Below are positions 34,362-44,279 of a stretch of 64,000 nucleotides of DNA, one piece after another. Under the pieces are notes generated by a model. The model was not told the origin of the DNA. It was given only the letters and a program-made list of their open reading frames with translations, and did not search any database. This DNA is from Typha latifolia (Eukaryota > Streptophyta > Magnoliopsida > Poales > Typhaceae). Both the position numbers and the translations under genes were made by a program. The stretch covers positions 6,386,001-6,450,000 of the forward strand of contig CM034106.1 in the NCBI GenBank assembly GCA_019914945.1, written 5' to 3'. Every line of letters starts with the position of its first letter. The stretch's first letter is position 1.

Positions 34362-34672
34362 GTCCTTTACCCCATGAGATTGACGCCTAGGTGGGAACTG
34401 AGCTCGATGAAGAGCTCATACATCTGTCCAAGATCAGCAGCGTTGCCATGGGAGTAGAGCACGGTGAGTCTAGCGGCGGGATTCTTCACGTACATCGCCA
34501 CGATCTCCGTCCCTCTCTTCGTCGGGAGCCGCCGCACCTCCACGTTTCTCCGTCCCGACACCTCCGTCATCTTCACCCTCCCCTCCTCCTCCGTCTCCAC
34601 CAATCCGTACGACGGCGGACTCGGCGGGAAGAAGGCAAACTTCGCCGCCACCGACGACGCCACCCCTCCCAT
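20358..34672 (-). CDS. ABHD17-like alpha/beta hydrolase (candidate protein depalmitoylase), six exons
   Basis: Exons on the minus strand: 34672-34371, 30784-30748, 30660-30424, 30338-30291, 21009-20564, 20430-20358. All introns are GT-AG and the phases agree, giving 380 residues. The start is [20 protein letters not shown]; Gly2 with Ser6 fits N-myristoylation. The hydrolase core contains [26 protein letters not shown], nucleophile Ser147 in GQSVG, Asp212 in GTADEV and His241 in GGNHC, a full catalytic triad. The order and wording match the plant ABHD17-like family, whose animal members remove palmitate from membrane proteins; activity here is inferred. The tail has decapeptide repeats (294-353) and ends in [15 protein letters not shown], a conserved family C-terminus. 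Exon 6 and its donor at 20563 are the least certain: reading through would stop at 20467. Intron 4 is 9.3 kb with a hAT insertion. Confidence 0.88.
20575..20754 (-). repeat. 30-bp tandem repeat encoding decapeptides in the hydrolase tail
   Basis: Six consecutive 30-bp units encode S-x-D-x-x-E/D-K-x-R-x decapeptides, for example [30 protein letters not shown] and [10 protein letters not shown], followed by a partial SIDR unit. Units are imperfect and stay in frame. The segment is highly charged and likely disordered. Confidence 0.85.
21010..22397. other. Start of intron 4; no gene
   Basis: Intronic sequence just upstream of exon 5. It holds a short (GTT)n/(GCT)n microsatellite at about 21585-21612, preceded by AGTTGGGGCTAAAGG. 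That layout resembles the TTG-repeat tail of some plant SINEs, but the body of such an element was not confirmed. Confidence 0.5.
22398..22893. mobile_element. hAT-like non-autonomous element (MITE) in intron 4
   Basis: The left end is TAGGGGTGAAAACAGATCAG. The right end read inward is TAGAGGGAAAATGGATTAGAT. These resemble imperfect hAT-type terminal inverted repeats. The interior has GGATAT repeats (a run of four GGATAT units near 22513-22536) and no coding capacity. The flanking octamers CTTTAATC and CTAAATCC agree only partly, so the target duplication is decayed or my boundary is off. Confidence 0.5.
23100..23480 (+). repeat. Probable retrotransposon LTR / leader remnant
   Basis: Plus-strand features in order: TTTATTATAAAAGGAG as a TATA-like element near 23260, repeated GTTGTAATCGGATCT/GGAGTTGTAATC motifs, a CTCTCTCTCTCTC tract, and GCCAGGAGGCTAAGGG. 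The layout looks like the end of a retroelement LTR and leader, but I could not find the partner LTR or boundaries. Confidence 0.35.
24341..24570 (+). repeat. Tandem duplication of about 115 bp in the hAT 5' region
   Basis: The segment starting ATTGTGCAGATTTCTTCTCT at 24341 recurs at 24456 with few changes, including CTACTTTGCCTTATTTACAG and GTATGATCACTTAAGTATTG in both. The duplication lies between the putative leader (GAAGGTATG at about 24115) and the transposase ATG. Confidence 0.75.
24746..27000 (+). pseudogene. hAT transposase, BED zinc finger - DUF659 - hATC, broken
   Basis: The putative start MATKSMSSS is at 24746. A BED-type finger follows at 24850-24960 ([13 protein letters not shown], then [17 protein letters not shown]). 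The DUF659 catalytic region is at about 25170-25740 ([24 protein letters not shown] near 25425, [27 protein letters not shown]). A plausible intron lies at 26311-26396 (AG|GTAAAG...CTAG|G), joining LNPR to [10 protein letters not shown]. The C-terminal dimerisation domain is near 26740-26850 ([20 protein letters not shown]). Stops occur at about 24809 and 25003, after the finger, and at 25832, with frameshifts near 25410 and 26700. It is a dead source-type copy. Confidence 0.85.
27421..30290. other. Rest of intron 4; nothing recognised
   Basis: About 2.9 kb of intron sequence without protein-coding similarity. A 95-codon plus ORF at 28406-28693 shows no domain, lies antisense within the intron, and is likely chance. 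Confidence 0.5.
31063..31464. mobile_element. CGGCAC-rich non-autonomous DNA element in intron 1
   Basis: A 402-bp GC-rich insertion in AT-rich intron sequence, bounded by the direct repeat CTTCATAGCA at 31053-31062 and 31465-31474. The ends are inverted repeats: left GCAACGATGACCGTGCC, right read inward GCAAGGATGGCCGTGCC (15 of 17 match, overlapping the direct repeat). Subterminal GTGCCG/CGGCAC motifs are abundant. A (CT)n microsatellite sits at about 31229-31268. The family (Mutator- or hAT-like) is not resolved because the exact duplication length is ambiguous. Confidence 0.6.
34331..34360. repeat. (GA)15 microsatellite at the start of intron 1
   Basis: Fifteen perfect GA units. On the gene strand this is (TC)15 starting 10 nt after the exon 1 donor GTAAAGGACG. 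Confidence 0.95.
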
Positions 34673-34978
34673 GCCCTAATTATCTTCTTCTCCCCCTTCG
34701 ATTTGGATCAGATTCCGCAGCGAGAGTTCAAATTCGCGGTGGAAAGTGATGAGAGTCGGAATTTTTGGTCGTGGACTCGGTCGAGATCATGTTAAGATTA
34801 GGGTGGATTTCTGGGACCGGAGGAGGAGAATGGGGAGAAATGCATAGATTTGTTGCTAACTTTGAAAAGAAAAGAGAGAAAAAAAGAATGGGCTCGTTAA
34901 CATAATACTTTAAAAGGATTTAATTGAAAAATATTATAATGTCTGGAGGGGATCACGGCGGCGGAAAGGAGAACTGTT

Positions 34979-35007
34979 CACGTGAATTGGATCCGTTAGA
35001 TCACGTG
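34979..35007 (-). promoter_or_regulatory. Two G-box motifs upstream of the hydrolase gene
   Basis: CACGTG occurs at 34979-34984 and 35002-35007, 23 bp apart and about 310-330 bp upstream of the ATG. G-boxes bind bZIP and bHLH factors in plants, and CACGTG with flanking GC is often ABA- or light-responsive. Function here is inferred from position only. Confidence 0.5.
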
Positions 35008-35009
35008 CA

Positions 35010-36359
35010 AGCCGGTCATTACGGTAAATCTGCAATAGTACCCTTTTTTTAGTTCTTAACCTCTTAGGAAGTGAGAATTTGCAAATATTTCCTTCTGTAA
35101 TCCATATTTTTGGATTGATATGCAAGTTTTGATCCTTTTGAGGCTGCAGAGTATGCCTGTCAAAATAATTAAGCCAGCTCGAGTTCGGCTTATTAAAACT
35201 CGATTCTAAGCTCAGTCAGATATATAGCCGATTCAAGTGAAGTTTGTTAAGCAGGCTCGATCAAACTCGAAAATAATAATAAAATATATAATATATAAAA
35301 TAATATAAATCTTTAGTTTTATTGGTTATCAAATTGGTGTTGCTTGTAACCGGATAATTCTTGGTAAAAATCTCATTTTGGGGCTTGTCATATAAAATGC
35401 ATCTGTACTGAGATCAATCATTTAATATTTTTAATGTTTGCCACAACAACACAGTTAAATACAATAGATGCTCTTGTATTTACATTTTCTGTAAAATAAG
35501 CATGATAAGAAGTCAACTATAAAGTCATTGCATAATAATTCTTTTAATAAATGGATTTATTATTTCACTACTTTTAATACAGATGTTTTCATTATGAACT
35601 TCAAATTTTTGGCATAATAAATGAGGATGACAATTTCTTTCTAGAATTTGGTACAATAAAGTTTGGCCAATGAAATTTTTTGCACAGCATACTTTGTTGT
35701 GCACTATTTCCTTCTTTGATTGCATTTACTTATGTGAATCGATTACTACTGCTTTCTTATGGTTTTTTTTTTATTATTGCATTTGCTTCTTTAATTGCAT
35801 TTGCTTTCTATTATTACCTCGGGGCAACATAATTTTATCAATTTTTCTTTCTTATGAATGTTATATTGAGAGCTAGATTATTTAAAATTTATGTTAATAT
35901 ACTTTGATCAAGATACTATGTAATTAATATTGACTAAAGATGTCGAGAAAAGAACAGGATTCAAGCAAAGTCATAATTACTCCGACTATGACAGTGTCGT
36001 GCTACAACAACTAACATCTCACTTGATAATTATACTTCCATAAATAAAAAGTAATTGATGAAATCAAAACCACATCCTAATTTATTATAATGAAAGCTAA
36101 ATTTGTAAAACAATGAAATTATATTTGGAAATAGAGTTCTAAAATAACGAAACTATATTTTGCCATACAATGGGAGAGTATTTAAAATACAGATCAATAT
36201 GTATTTATTTGCTTACAACAATGGAGTATTTTGATATATAATATATATAATCTATAGATGTTATTTTCTAAAATTCATAGATGTTTGTGTACAACAACAA
36301 GTTGTTTTAATATATAATTTATATAATTCTATAGTTACTATTTTCGGATTTCACATATA
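35010..36359. other. AT-rich intergenic sequence, no gene
   Basis: 35150-35270 has GCTCGAG/CTCGATC motifs resembling the ends of a degenerate DNA element, with a similar patch at 41740-41770. Nothing else is recognised. Confidence 0.4.
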
Positions 36360-36800
36360 CTAATTCTATATTTTATAGATACTAACTCTAAATTCTAGTG
36401 TTACTAACTATGGATTCTAAAGATACTAACTTAAGATTTCATAATACTAGTTATAGATTCTTTACTTATTAATTATGGATTCTTAAGATATTAGTTACGG
36501 ATTCTAGAGATAATAATTTTAAATTCACTCTATTATATATAAATAACTCATTTCATTAAACTCAATTTTATATACATTGACCAATAATTAATTACATAGA
36601 TACTAATTGCATATTTCATAGTTTATATCTTCAGATACTATATATCCTAACTCTAAATTTTCTAGATACTAACTCAAAATTTTATCATTATTAATTATGG
36701 ACAGCAAATTAGATATTATAGATTTCTAAGATATTAAATATTGAGATACTATATATTACTTATGAATTGCAAAGGTATTATGAATTCTAGAAATAATAAC
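36360..36800. repeat. Degenerate minisatellite, period about 22 bp
   Basis: Units of the type AGATACTAACTATGGATTCTA recur about every 21-23 bp from 36360 to 36530 and again, more degraded, from 36600 to 36800. Around a dozen units can be picked out by eye. Confidence 0.65.
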
Positions 36801-38057
36801 TCTAAACACACTCCATTTCATTGCATTCAATTTAGCAAACTGAGAATTAATTAAGAAGTATAAACCTAACACTTAATATCAATATATATATATATAAGAA
36901 AATCAGAAAAACATATATCTATAAATACAAAATCTAAATATATATCTACAGAATCCAAAGCAGAATTTTCACAAAATGTAGAAATTAATATTTGATCTGT
37001 AATTATATTTATGACATCCATAAATTTAATCTTAGTTCATCTCCAAGCTTGTATATTTTTATGTAATAGTAATATTGTATTTATTTGAATGTTTTTATAA
37101 ATTCACCTTTAGTTCTAACATGGCGAAATTATTTCTAATGTATAAAAGGTGAATACTTGCACATTCATAACAAAAAAAGTATTGTATACTCTTTTACTAG
37201 TATAACACCATATTCATAAAAAAATAATGCAGCATAATTGTATAGAGGGAAAGTTTTTTAGTTGAGAATTCTATTGGAGATGTGAAAATAAAATAGAGAG
37301 TTTGTTAAAAAATAATGTAAATAAAGAGAAGATGATAGTTCTTTGTTGCTACTGAAAAATATATTTAATAGAGTAGGGGTTATTATATTACTGTTTTGAG
37401 AATAATGGAGAAGTTAATCACACACATTTCGTCCATTTCTCTATATTGTCTTTATTTTTAAGAAAAAAATACACATGACTTTTTAGTAATTAGTACACCA
37501 TTAGAAAATATAAAAGTAATATTTAATGTTGCAAGTGATGTTGACTTTGCTCACTTAAATATATATAAAAGACAGTATGGTTAATTTATAGTTAAAATGT
37601 ATGAAGCTGCAAAAGTAAACTAAAATGTGCAAATATGCAAAATAATAATTTATATTAGTTTATGGTACAAATTGTCCAAAAAATATTACACATAATTACT
37701 TAATATATGTTTACATCTACATCAACTTTTTGTATAGGAAAGAGAACTATCGATATGAGAAATTTTGATGCAAAGACTATAAAAAATTAATTAAGGTTAC
37801 TCCAAAGATCATACATAAACCACTGTCTCAAAAAAAAATTTACTAAATTATTTTTAGGTCAGAGACTTATTTAAATTCTTATTTACTGACATGATTCTTA
37901 CATAATAGCAACTATATTATTTTAATAAATAATTTAAAAAGCTATAATTAAATAATAGTATGTTTGCAAATGATAACATATTGTAAATAATTTTTAAAAC
38001 CTTAGCTTATGCTAAGTTTTTGTTTTGTCATTTTTCTTTTTTTTCTAACTAAAAGAT
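36801..38057. other. AT-rich sequence, no gene
   Basis: No coding similarity or clear repeat structure seen. Confidence 0.4.
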
Positions 38058-39000
38058 ATGTTTTCTCTAAGACCTATATTTATCATCACTAATCCACTAT
38101 TACCATCACCTTTCAGCTCTACTAACATCCATAATTATTATTACCACACCATCTCAACAACCACCATCACCACAAATGTACCACCCCAACATCACAACCA
38201 CCATTTTACCTATCTACTTTCTCATTTTATTCTCACAAAAACTATCACTACTCTTTATCACTTACCATGACTAGTACTAATTTTCACTTTCAACATGCAC
38301 CCATCGCCAACTTTACCTGCACATCACCATCACTATTTTTATCAAGGCCACATTTGTCACTACCTCCACTTTTATATCGACTATTATTATCTTTATTACT
38401 ATTTCATTGCTACAATTCTCATTACCTTCATCACTTCTAACACCTTCACTATCACTCTACCATCATAGTTATTATTTTTACAATCACCCAATCACCATTA
38501 TTATCAACAGCTTCATAATCACCATATAATAACCACTTATACTACCCCACCAATATCATCACTATCATTGCCACTATCTTTACTTCTAACTCCACTCCAC
38601 CATTATTTATATTATCAATTCGTTACAATTACTATATTTCTTATCAAATTACCACCACCTCACCACATTTATTACTATCACTATCACTATCACCACCATC
38701 ACCACTATCACATTCACCCAAGCACTATCTCCAACACTCGCTTTTGATACTATCACCTTAGATACTACCCAAGTATTAACATCACCACCACATATCATCA
38801 TCACCACCACATATCATCATCATCGCAGCGATAATCACTACCATAACCACTACTCTATTATCTTTATCACTACTATCATTTTTACCTTCAACCAAGCATC
38901 ATCATCACTATGATCCTAATATTTATTACTATTCTAATACATTGCATCACTATTACTTTCACTATAACTACCACCTTCACTATCACCACTACTATTGATG
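38058..39000 (+). repeat. Low-complexity CAY/ATC-rich block
   Basis: About 940 bp dominated by CAC, ATC and ACT triplets with almost no G on the plus strand (for example ACCATCACCACTATCAC). The repeats are imperfect. Its reverse-complement type occurs at 40845-41440. Confidence 0.85.
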
Positions 39001-39350
39001 CTTACTTATTAAAAATTAATGTACATATTTTAAAGTAACAATACATACAAATTGAATAAGTGATGCACATTAAAAATAAAACTTTAACAAATGTCAATAT
39101 TCTACCAAAATTTATGTCAATTAAAAATCAAGTTAATGCACACTTATGAAAATTTGATGCATATTTTTTAAATTAACAATGCACACATATTCAATAAGTG
39201 ATGCATATTATAAATTTAATTTTAATAGTCACTAGCATTTTATCAAACAAGTCAATGTATATTTATAAAAAAATAATGCACATAGATTGAGCTAACAATG
39301 TATACAAATTGATTAAGTGATACACTTAGAAATAAATTTAAAAAAATTAT

Positions 39351-39559
39351 ACTTTCACCCTTATTGTTTGACTTAATATCACAAAAGCCTCATGCATTTT
39401 CAACTTAAACACTTAACCCTCATAAAATTTTAACTAAAGTATAACTGTTATTTTGTTATCATATTTGACTAAGTGAGAGGTTGAATTTGAAAATCCTCAA
39501 TAGAGACAAAGTTATAAATGATTGGATAAACTTTTCAACACATCTAAAATAATACTAAT

Positions 39560-39591
<32 letters not shown>

Positions 39592-39822
39592 ATTTTGTTA
39601 TATCTTTGCCATGTAAAATTTGATCAATATTAATTTATATGTATTAAAGGATTATCCAAACCTTTGTAATTTTGTTTGTAACAAGGATCTTCAAATTTAA
39701 CATCTGATTTAGTCAAATATAATGAAAAATATAAGAGTACATTTTCATCAATACCACATGGGATTTTAAGTAGAAAGTACATAGAATTTTATAAAATTGA
39801 GCCATACTAAGGGAGCTAAAGT
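39351..39822. mobile_element. Fold-back MITE with long inverted arms
   Basis: Arms of roughly 210 bp pair imperfectly around a centre at about 39590, which is a (TA)n(TG)n microsatellite. Examples are ATATTTGACT at 39461 with AGTCAAATAT ending at 39720, and outer ends ACTTTCACCCTTA with TAAGGGAGCTAAAGT. No ORF. It sits inside the tandem array. Confidence 0.65.
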
Positions 39823-40124
39823 TTAATCTGATAAAATTTTAGGATGCTAATATTTTACCAAAATTTATGTTTAGTAACATAAAATTGATGCACATTTATA
39901 AAAAAATTGATAGACATATCTTAAATAAATAATGCATACATATTCAATAAATGATGCACATTAGAAATAAAATTTTGATAAATACTAACCTTCAATCAAA
40001 ACTTGTATCTGTATAAAATTAAGTTGATACATACTTACAAAAAGTTGATACACAAAGTTTTAAAAAAATGATGCATATATATTAAATAAGTGATGTATAT
40101 ACATTAAAAATAAAATTTTAATAA

Positions 40125-40330
40125 ATTTTTTTGTGGTATATTCTATGAAAACACCACTATAAGTTAACTTTTTTTATGGGGGGTTATATCAAATGACAGG
40201 ATAAAAATCATCCTTATAGATAACTTATGGCAATTCTATCAAATGCCAGCATAAAACTCACCACAGAAGACTTATTGTAGCATATTTAGCAAATGAAAAA
40301 CACCATAATATGCTAATATTTTTATAGTGC
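40125..40330. mobile_element. CACTA-like small insertion
   Basis: Inside the tandem array a roughly 200-bp foreign segment carries GAAAACACCACTATAAG near its left side and TTTTTATAGTG at its right end (read inward CACTATAAAAA). These resemble CACTA transposon termini. A matching 3-bp duplication is not certain. Confidence 0.4.
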
Positions 40331-40844
40331 TAGTCTTCTATCATACAAGTCGTTGCACACTTACGATAAATTAATATATGTGTTTTGAACTAATAATCTA
40401 CACAAATGGTATAAGTTATATATTAGAAATAAATTTTGATAATAACAAGCTTTCTATTAAACTTTAAATCTTATATAAAATTAAATTAATATATATTTAT
40501 GAAAAATAGATCCGCATTCTTTGAAATAACAATACACCCAAATGAATAAGTGATGTAATAGAGTTTAGTCTTTTATCATACAAATCAATTCATATTTACA
40601 AAAAAGAATTGATGTATATATGTTTACCTAACGATATACACAAATTGAATAATGGCGCTTATTAGGAATAACTTTTTTATAATTTTATTAGTTTTTAATT
40701 TTATTAGTAACTTATAAAATAGTTAAATAGAAGTTTTATTAAACTTTTATAGTATTTTAGTAGGTACTGTAATCTATAAATATTTATATAATAGATTCTC
40801 TTAATTATATAAGTTCACACTTTTGGCATTGCAATTATTCTTCA

Positions 40845-41440
40845 ACAATAGTGGTTAGAGTGGTGGTGTAGTGCTAGTGGTGAAGGTGATAGTCATGGTG
40901 GTTGGGTGATAGTGGTGGTGATGAAAGTAATAGTAGGTTAGTGACGGTAATGATATTAGTGGTGTTGATGTTGATAGTAATAGAGTGGTGATTATGATAG
41001 TGGTAGCGGCTACAACGATAGTGATTGATGGTGGTCAAAGCAAATGGTGGTTATAGGTGTGACGATGGTGCTTAGGTAGTGACTAAGGTGATAATAAAAA
41101 TGGTGGTGAGAGTGCTTGTGTGAAGGTGATAGTAGTGATGGTAGTGATAGTGATGTTAGTGTTAGCATCAATAGTGATACTTAGGTAGTGGTGGTCATTG
41201 TAGTGAGTGATAGTGATGGTGCTGCTTAGATGTTGCTTAAAATATTACTAGTAGTGAGTATTGGTGAAAGTGATAATGTTGGTTGTGGTGTTTAGTTAAA
41301 GATAATAATAATGGTGATAATTGTAGAAGTAAAATGGTGGAACTGGCAACGGGATGGTGGTGGTAGAATGATCACACTGATAGTGGTTTGGTGGTGAAAG
41401 ATGTGGTAGTAATAACAAGATACACAGTTGTGGTGATGAT
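40845..41440 (-). repeat. Low-complexity RTG/GTG-rich block
   Basis: About 600 bp of GTGGTGATAGTGGTGG-type sequence, the reverse-complement character of the block at 38058-39000. The two therefore form opposed ends around the tandem array. Confidence 0.85.
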
Positions 41441-42599
41441 AGGAAAAGAGAAAAAGAACAAAAGAAAGAGTGAAAAAGTACGAGAGACTTGATTTATGAT
41501 ATATATGTATATCATTTTATTATTTGTTAGGGGTAACACTGTAAACACTAATTTTGTCAATTTAATAGCTTTAGAGTCTAATTGCACAAATTTATAAAAT
41601 AAATATAATTAAGTTACAAAATATCCATTCTTTTCTCTCTACTCTATTTAATTTACAACGAGTGAATATTGATCTTATGAAATGATTGTCAATATTGATA
41701 ATCAAACGTGGCTTGTCCGATCTCAATCTGAGTATAATTTTAATTCAAAACCGAGCTCGAGCCTTTAGGGAATTGCTTGATAACATGAGAAAATTATAAT
41801 AGCACATTTTATTATGAATAAAATTATTTCTTTTCACTATGAAGTTATCTCTTTTTACAATTTATAAATAGAGACTTCAATGTTTTAAAAATTAGCAAGT
41901 TACACAGGAACGTTGATATATAGATATAATTTAAGTAAACAAATATGATGCTCTATTTATAAATACTAAAAGAAGATGACTTTTTTTTTTATAATATATT
42001 AAAAGATATAAGGTATTATCTGCAATTTTCTCTAATAACAATAATGCAGATGAATTTTGAATTAAAAATTATATTAAATTTTGCTCAATCTTGATTTATA
42101 AAGCTTTACTCGGCTTATAGTTGAGTAAAATTCATGTAAGCTTTAGCTTACCAAGCATGAATTTGAGATAACTTTACATTTTTTATTATTCTGTAATTAG
42201 CACCTATCATTGAGCTATTTATAATTTACTCCTTTCTTTTTTTATATAATTTTCGCATCACATCGCTATTGTTACTTGAATTTAAGTATTTTTAACCTAG
42301 ACTATGATTTACTTAGCTTTATGGTTAAAGTTACTAAAATACTTTTTAAAATGTTAGATATTTGAAGTTAAATAAAAGAGAAGAAAGAAAAAGAAAACAA
42401 GAGTATTGCTGAATTTTAAAGGGTCATTTGCATAAAAAAATATTGGATTTTATATTTTGTCATTTGCGCCCACTTTATTTTTTCATTTCACATCAAGTAT
42501 TTTTCTATTTTTTCTTTCAATTTTATTAAATAGTGAAGAGAGAAGTCTGCTATGCATTTAATACAATCCAAATTTTTTTTAATAGATTGTACCAGTAAT
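41441..42599. other. AT-rich sequence, no gene
   Basis: No recognised coding or structural feature except a GAGCTCGAGCC patch at about 41750. Confidence 0.4.
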
Positions 42600-42659
42600 A
42601 AATATTTATCCTTACACATATACTTATGTAATACACAAAATATTTACGAATTACATAGA

Positions 42660-43095
42660 GAATTTAAATATTTAATAACTAATACAAGTAAATTATGAAT
42701 TACATAAATTAACTATGATCTACAATACAAACTAGGAACTAAATAAACTAATAATAAAATTATAAAAATAAGTATTCACTAATTATGAAGTATGTAATAA
42801 AACTGTAAAATAAAATATATAAGTGATCAATAACTATGAATTATGTAATAAAACTAAGAAACTCGAAAAAATAGAAGTATTTGATATTTACAACTTACAT
42901 AATAAAACTATAAAATAGAAAATATAAGTATTCATCGACTGTGAATTACATAATAAAACTATATATATCTTAAAAATACAACTGTTCAATATCTGTGATT
43001 TACATGATAAAACAATGATACAAAAAATAAAAGTGTTTAATAACTGCGAATTACATAATAAAATTATGAAACAAAAAAAAATACATTTGGAAATA
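42660..43095. repeat. Tandem repeat, period about 55-62 bp
   Basis: Units of the type AACTATGAATTACATAATAA then AACTATGAAA...AAAATAAGTATTCA recur six to eight times with small indels. Landmarks are GAATTACATAATAAAA or TTACATGATAAAA near 42845, 42897, 42950, 43003 and 43049. Confidence 0.7.
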
Positions 43096-43520
43096 ACACT
43101 CATTAATTAGTAACAACAAATAATATTCAATAATCACGAATTAGTAATTAGCTACAAGAACAAGAAGAAATTTTTTAATTAACTACTTATGAATGAATGA
43201 GTAGAAGAAAATTTTATATTATTATGGAATATCGGTATATCTAATCGAGTGTAATATGTACGTTAATAAGTAACTTATACAGTTCTTTCTCTCATTTCAT
43301 ATAGGTTAAATGGGCAAGTTAAAAGAAAATTGTAAAACATGTATATCATGCAAGGAAAACTAAAAAATGTTCGACTTATAAAAATGGAAATCTAAGTGTG
43401 ATTTTCATGCAAATCACCATATTTTAAAAGCTATTTAGCATCCATAATGAAGAAATTATAAAATTAATAAATCACAGGGTGTTATTTAGAATTTTTCCTA
43501 ATATTATTGTGTAATATATA

Positions 43521-44274
43521 TGATGCAATCTAGTCAGATCGGATGACATTATGGGAATATTGGAATCAATAAATTGAGTCTATTTATTTTATTTACTTAT
43601 TTTTTATTTAGTTAGAGCCTTAGTAGTTTAGGATTTTATTTTAATTAGCTAAATCTAGCTCTGTAGAGTTTCTAAATAATATTCGCAGAATATTCTATAA
43701 ATTCTGAATAATATCAAACTAGTTGAATAAGATTGTCAATCTCGTTCTCTATATTAATCGTCTCTACCTCCTATATGGTTTTTATATGGTTTTCATCTTT
43801 ATCGCTACCACAATTGTGGACCAATTATAGCCTTCAACCATCTATCACATCTCTACCTCCTATATGGTTTTCATCTTTATCGCTACCACAATTGTAGACC
43901 AATCATAACCTTCAACCATCTATCGCATCCACAAACCACATCACCATCATCTATTGCTGAACCACCTCCATCAACTGCTCGGCCTCTAATCTATCATCAC
44001 CTCCATTATATACCTAGGAATCTGTGTCTCCACCTACGGATCCCAAATCCCGGTAGACTTGAATCTCGTAGGTCTAACCATCCGACTTTTATCTACCTTT
44101 TTCGAAGATATCTCAAGATTTAGCCATCGAAACCTGTGATCTTGGATTCGTTGGAATGCTCTTTTCAAGAATGACAACATATCAAAAATAAGTAAGATCC
44201 AACGACTAGATTATCCGCAGATTCTTTCGAAAGTCATATCCTCAAACCGGATCGAATCAAGCCGGTTTGTAACA
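43521..44274 (+). mobile_element. Solo LTR, TSD ATATA
   Basis: 754 bp starting TGATGCAATCTAG and ending GGTTTGTAACA. It is flanked by ATATA at 43516-43520 and 44275-44279. The start matches the minus-strand LTR at 52951-52142 (TGATGCGAATCGGGTC) and both end in TAACA, so it is a solo LTR of that gypsy-related family. It contains a 59-bp internal near-duplication (CTCTACCTCCTATATGG at about 43770 and 43853). Confidence 0.85.
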
Positions 44275-44279
44275 ATATA

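Larger units (their letters stand above)
39010..40690 (+). repeat. Tandem array, period about 120-145 bp, interrupted by two insertions
   Basis: A unit with landmarks AATTGAATAAGTGATGCACAT, AGAAATAAAATTTTAATAAA, TACCAAAATTTATG and TTGATGCACA recurs in the same orientation. The GTGATGCACAT-like landmark is near 39060, 39200, 39318, 39951, 40089, 40404, 40551 and 40655. The larger gaps are filled by the fold-back element (39351-39822) and a CACTA-like insertion (about 40125-40330). Confidence 0.7.

Noticed and set aside
34391..34795. 134-codon plus-strand ORF opposite exon 1
   Set aside because: It mirrors GC-rich exon 1 of the hydrolase on the other strand; no domain, so a shadow.
38058..38270. 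Thr/His/Ile-rich ORF
   Set aside because: It is a translation of the CAY-rich low-complexity block.
35150..42190. Possible single large DNA transposon bounded by GCTCGAG-rich patches at 35.2 and 41.7-42.1 kb
   Set aside because: The patches are short and degenerate. I could not show matching inverted ends or a target duplication.
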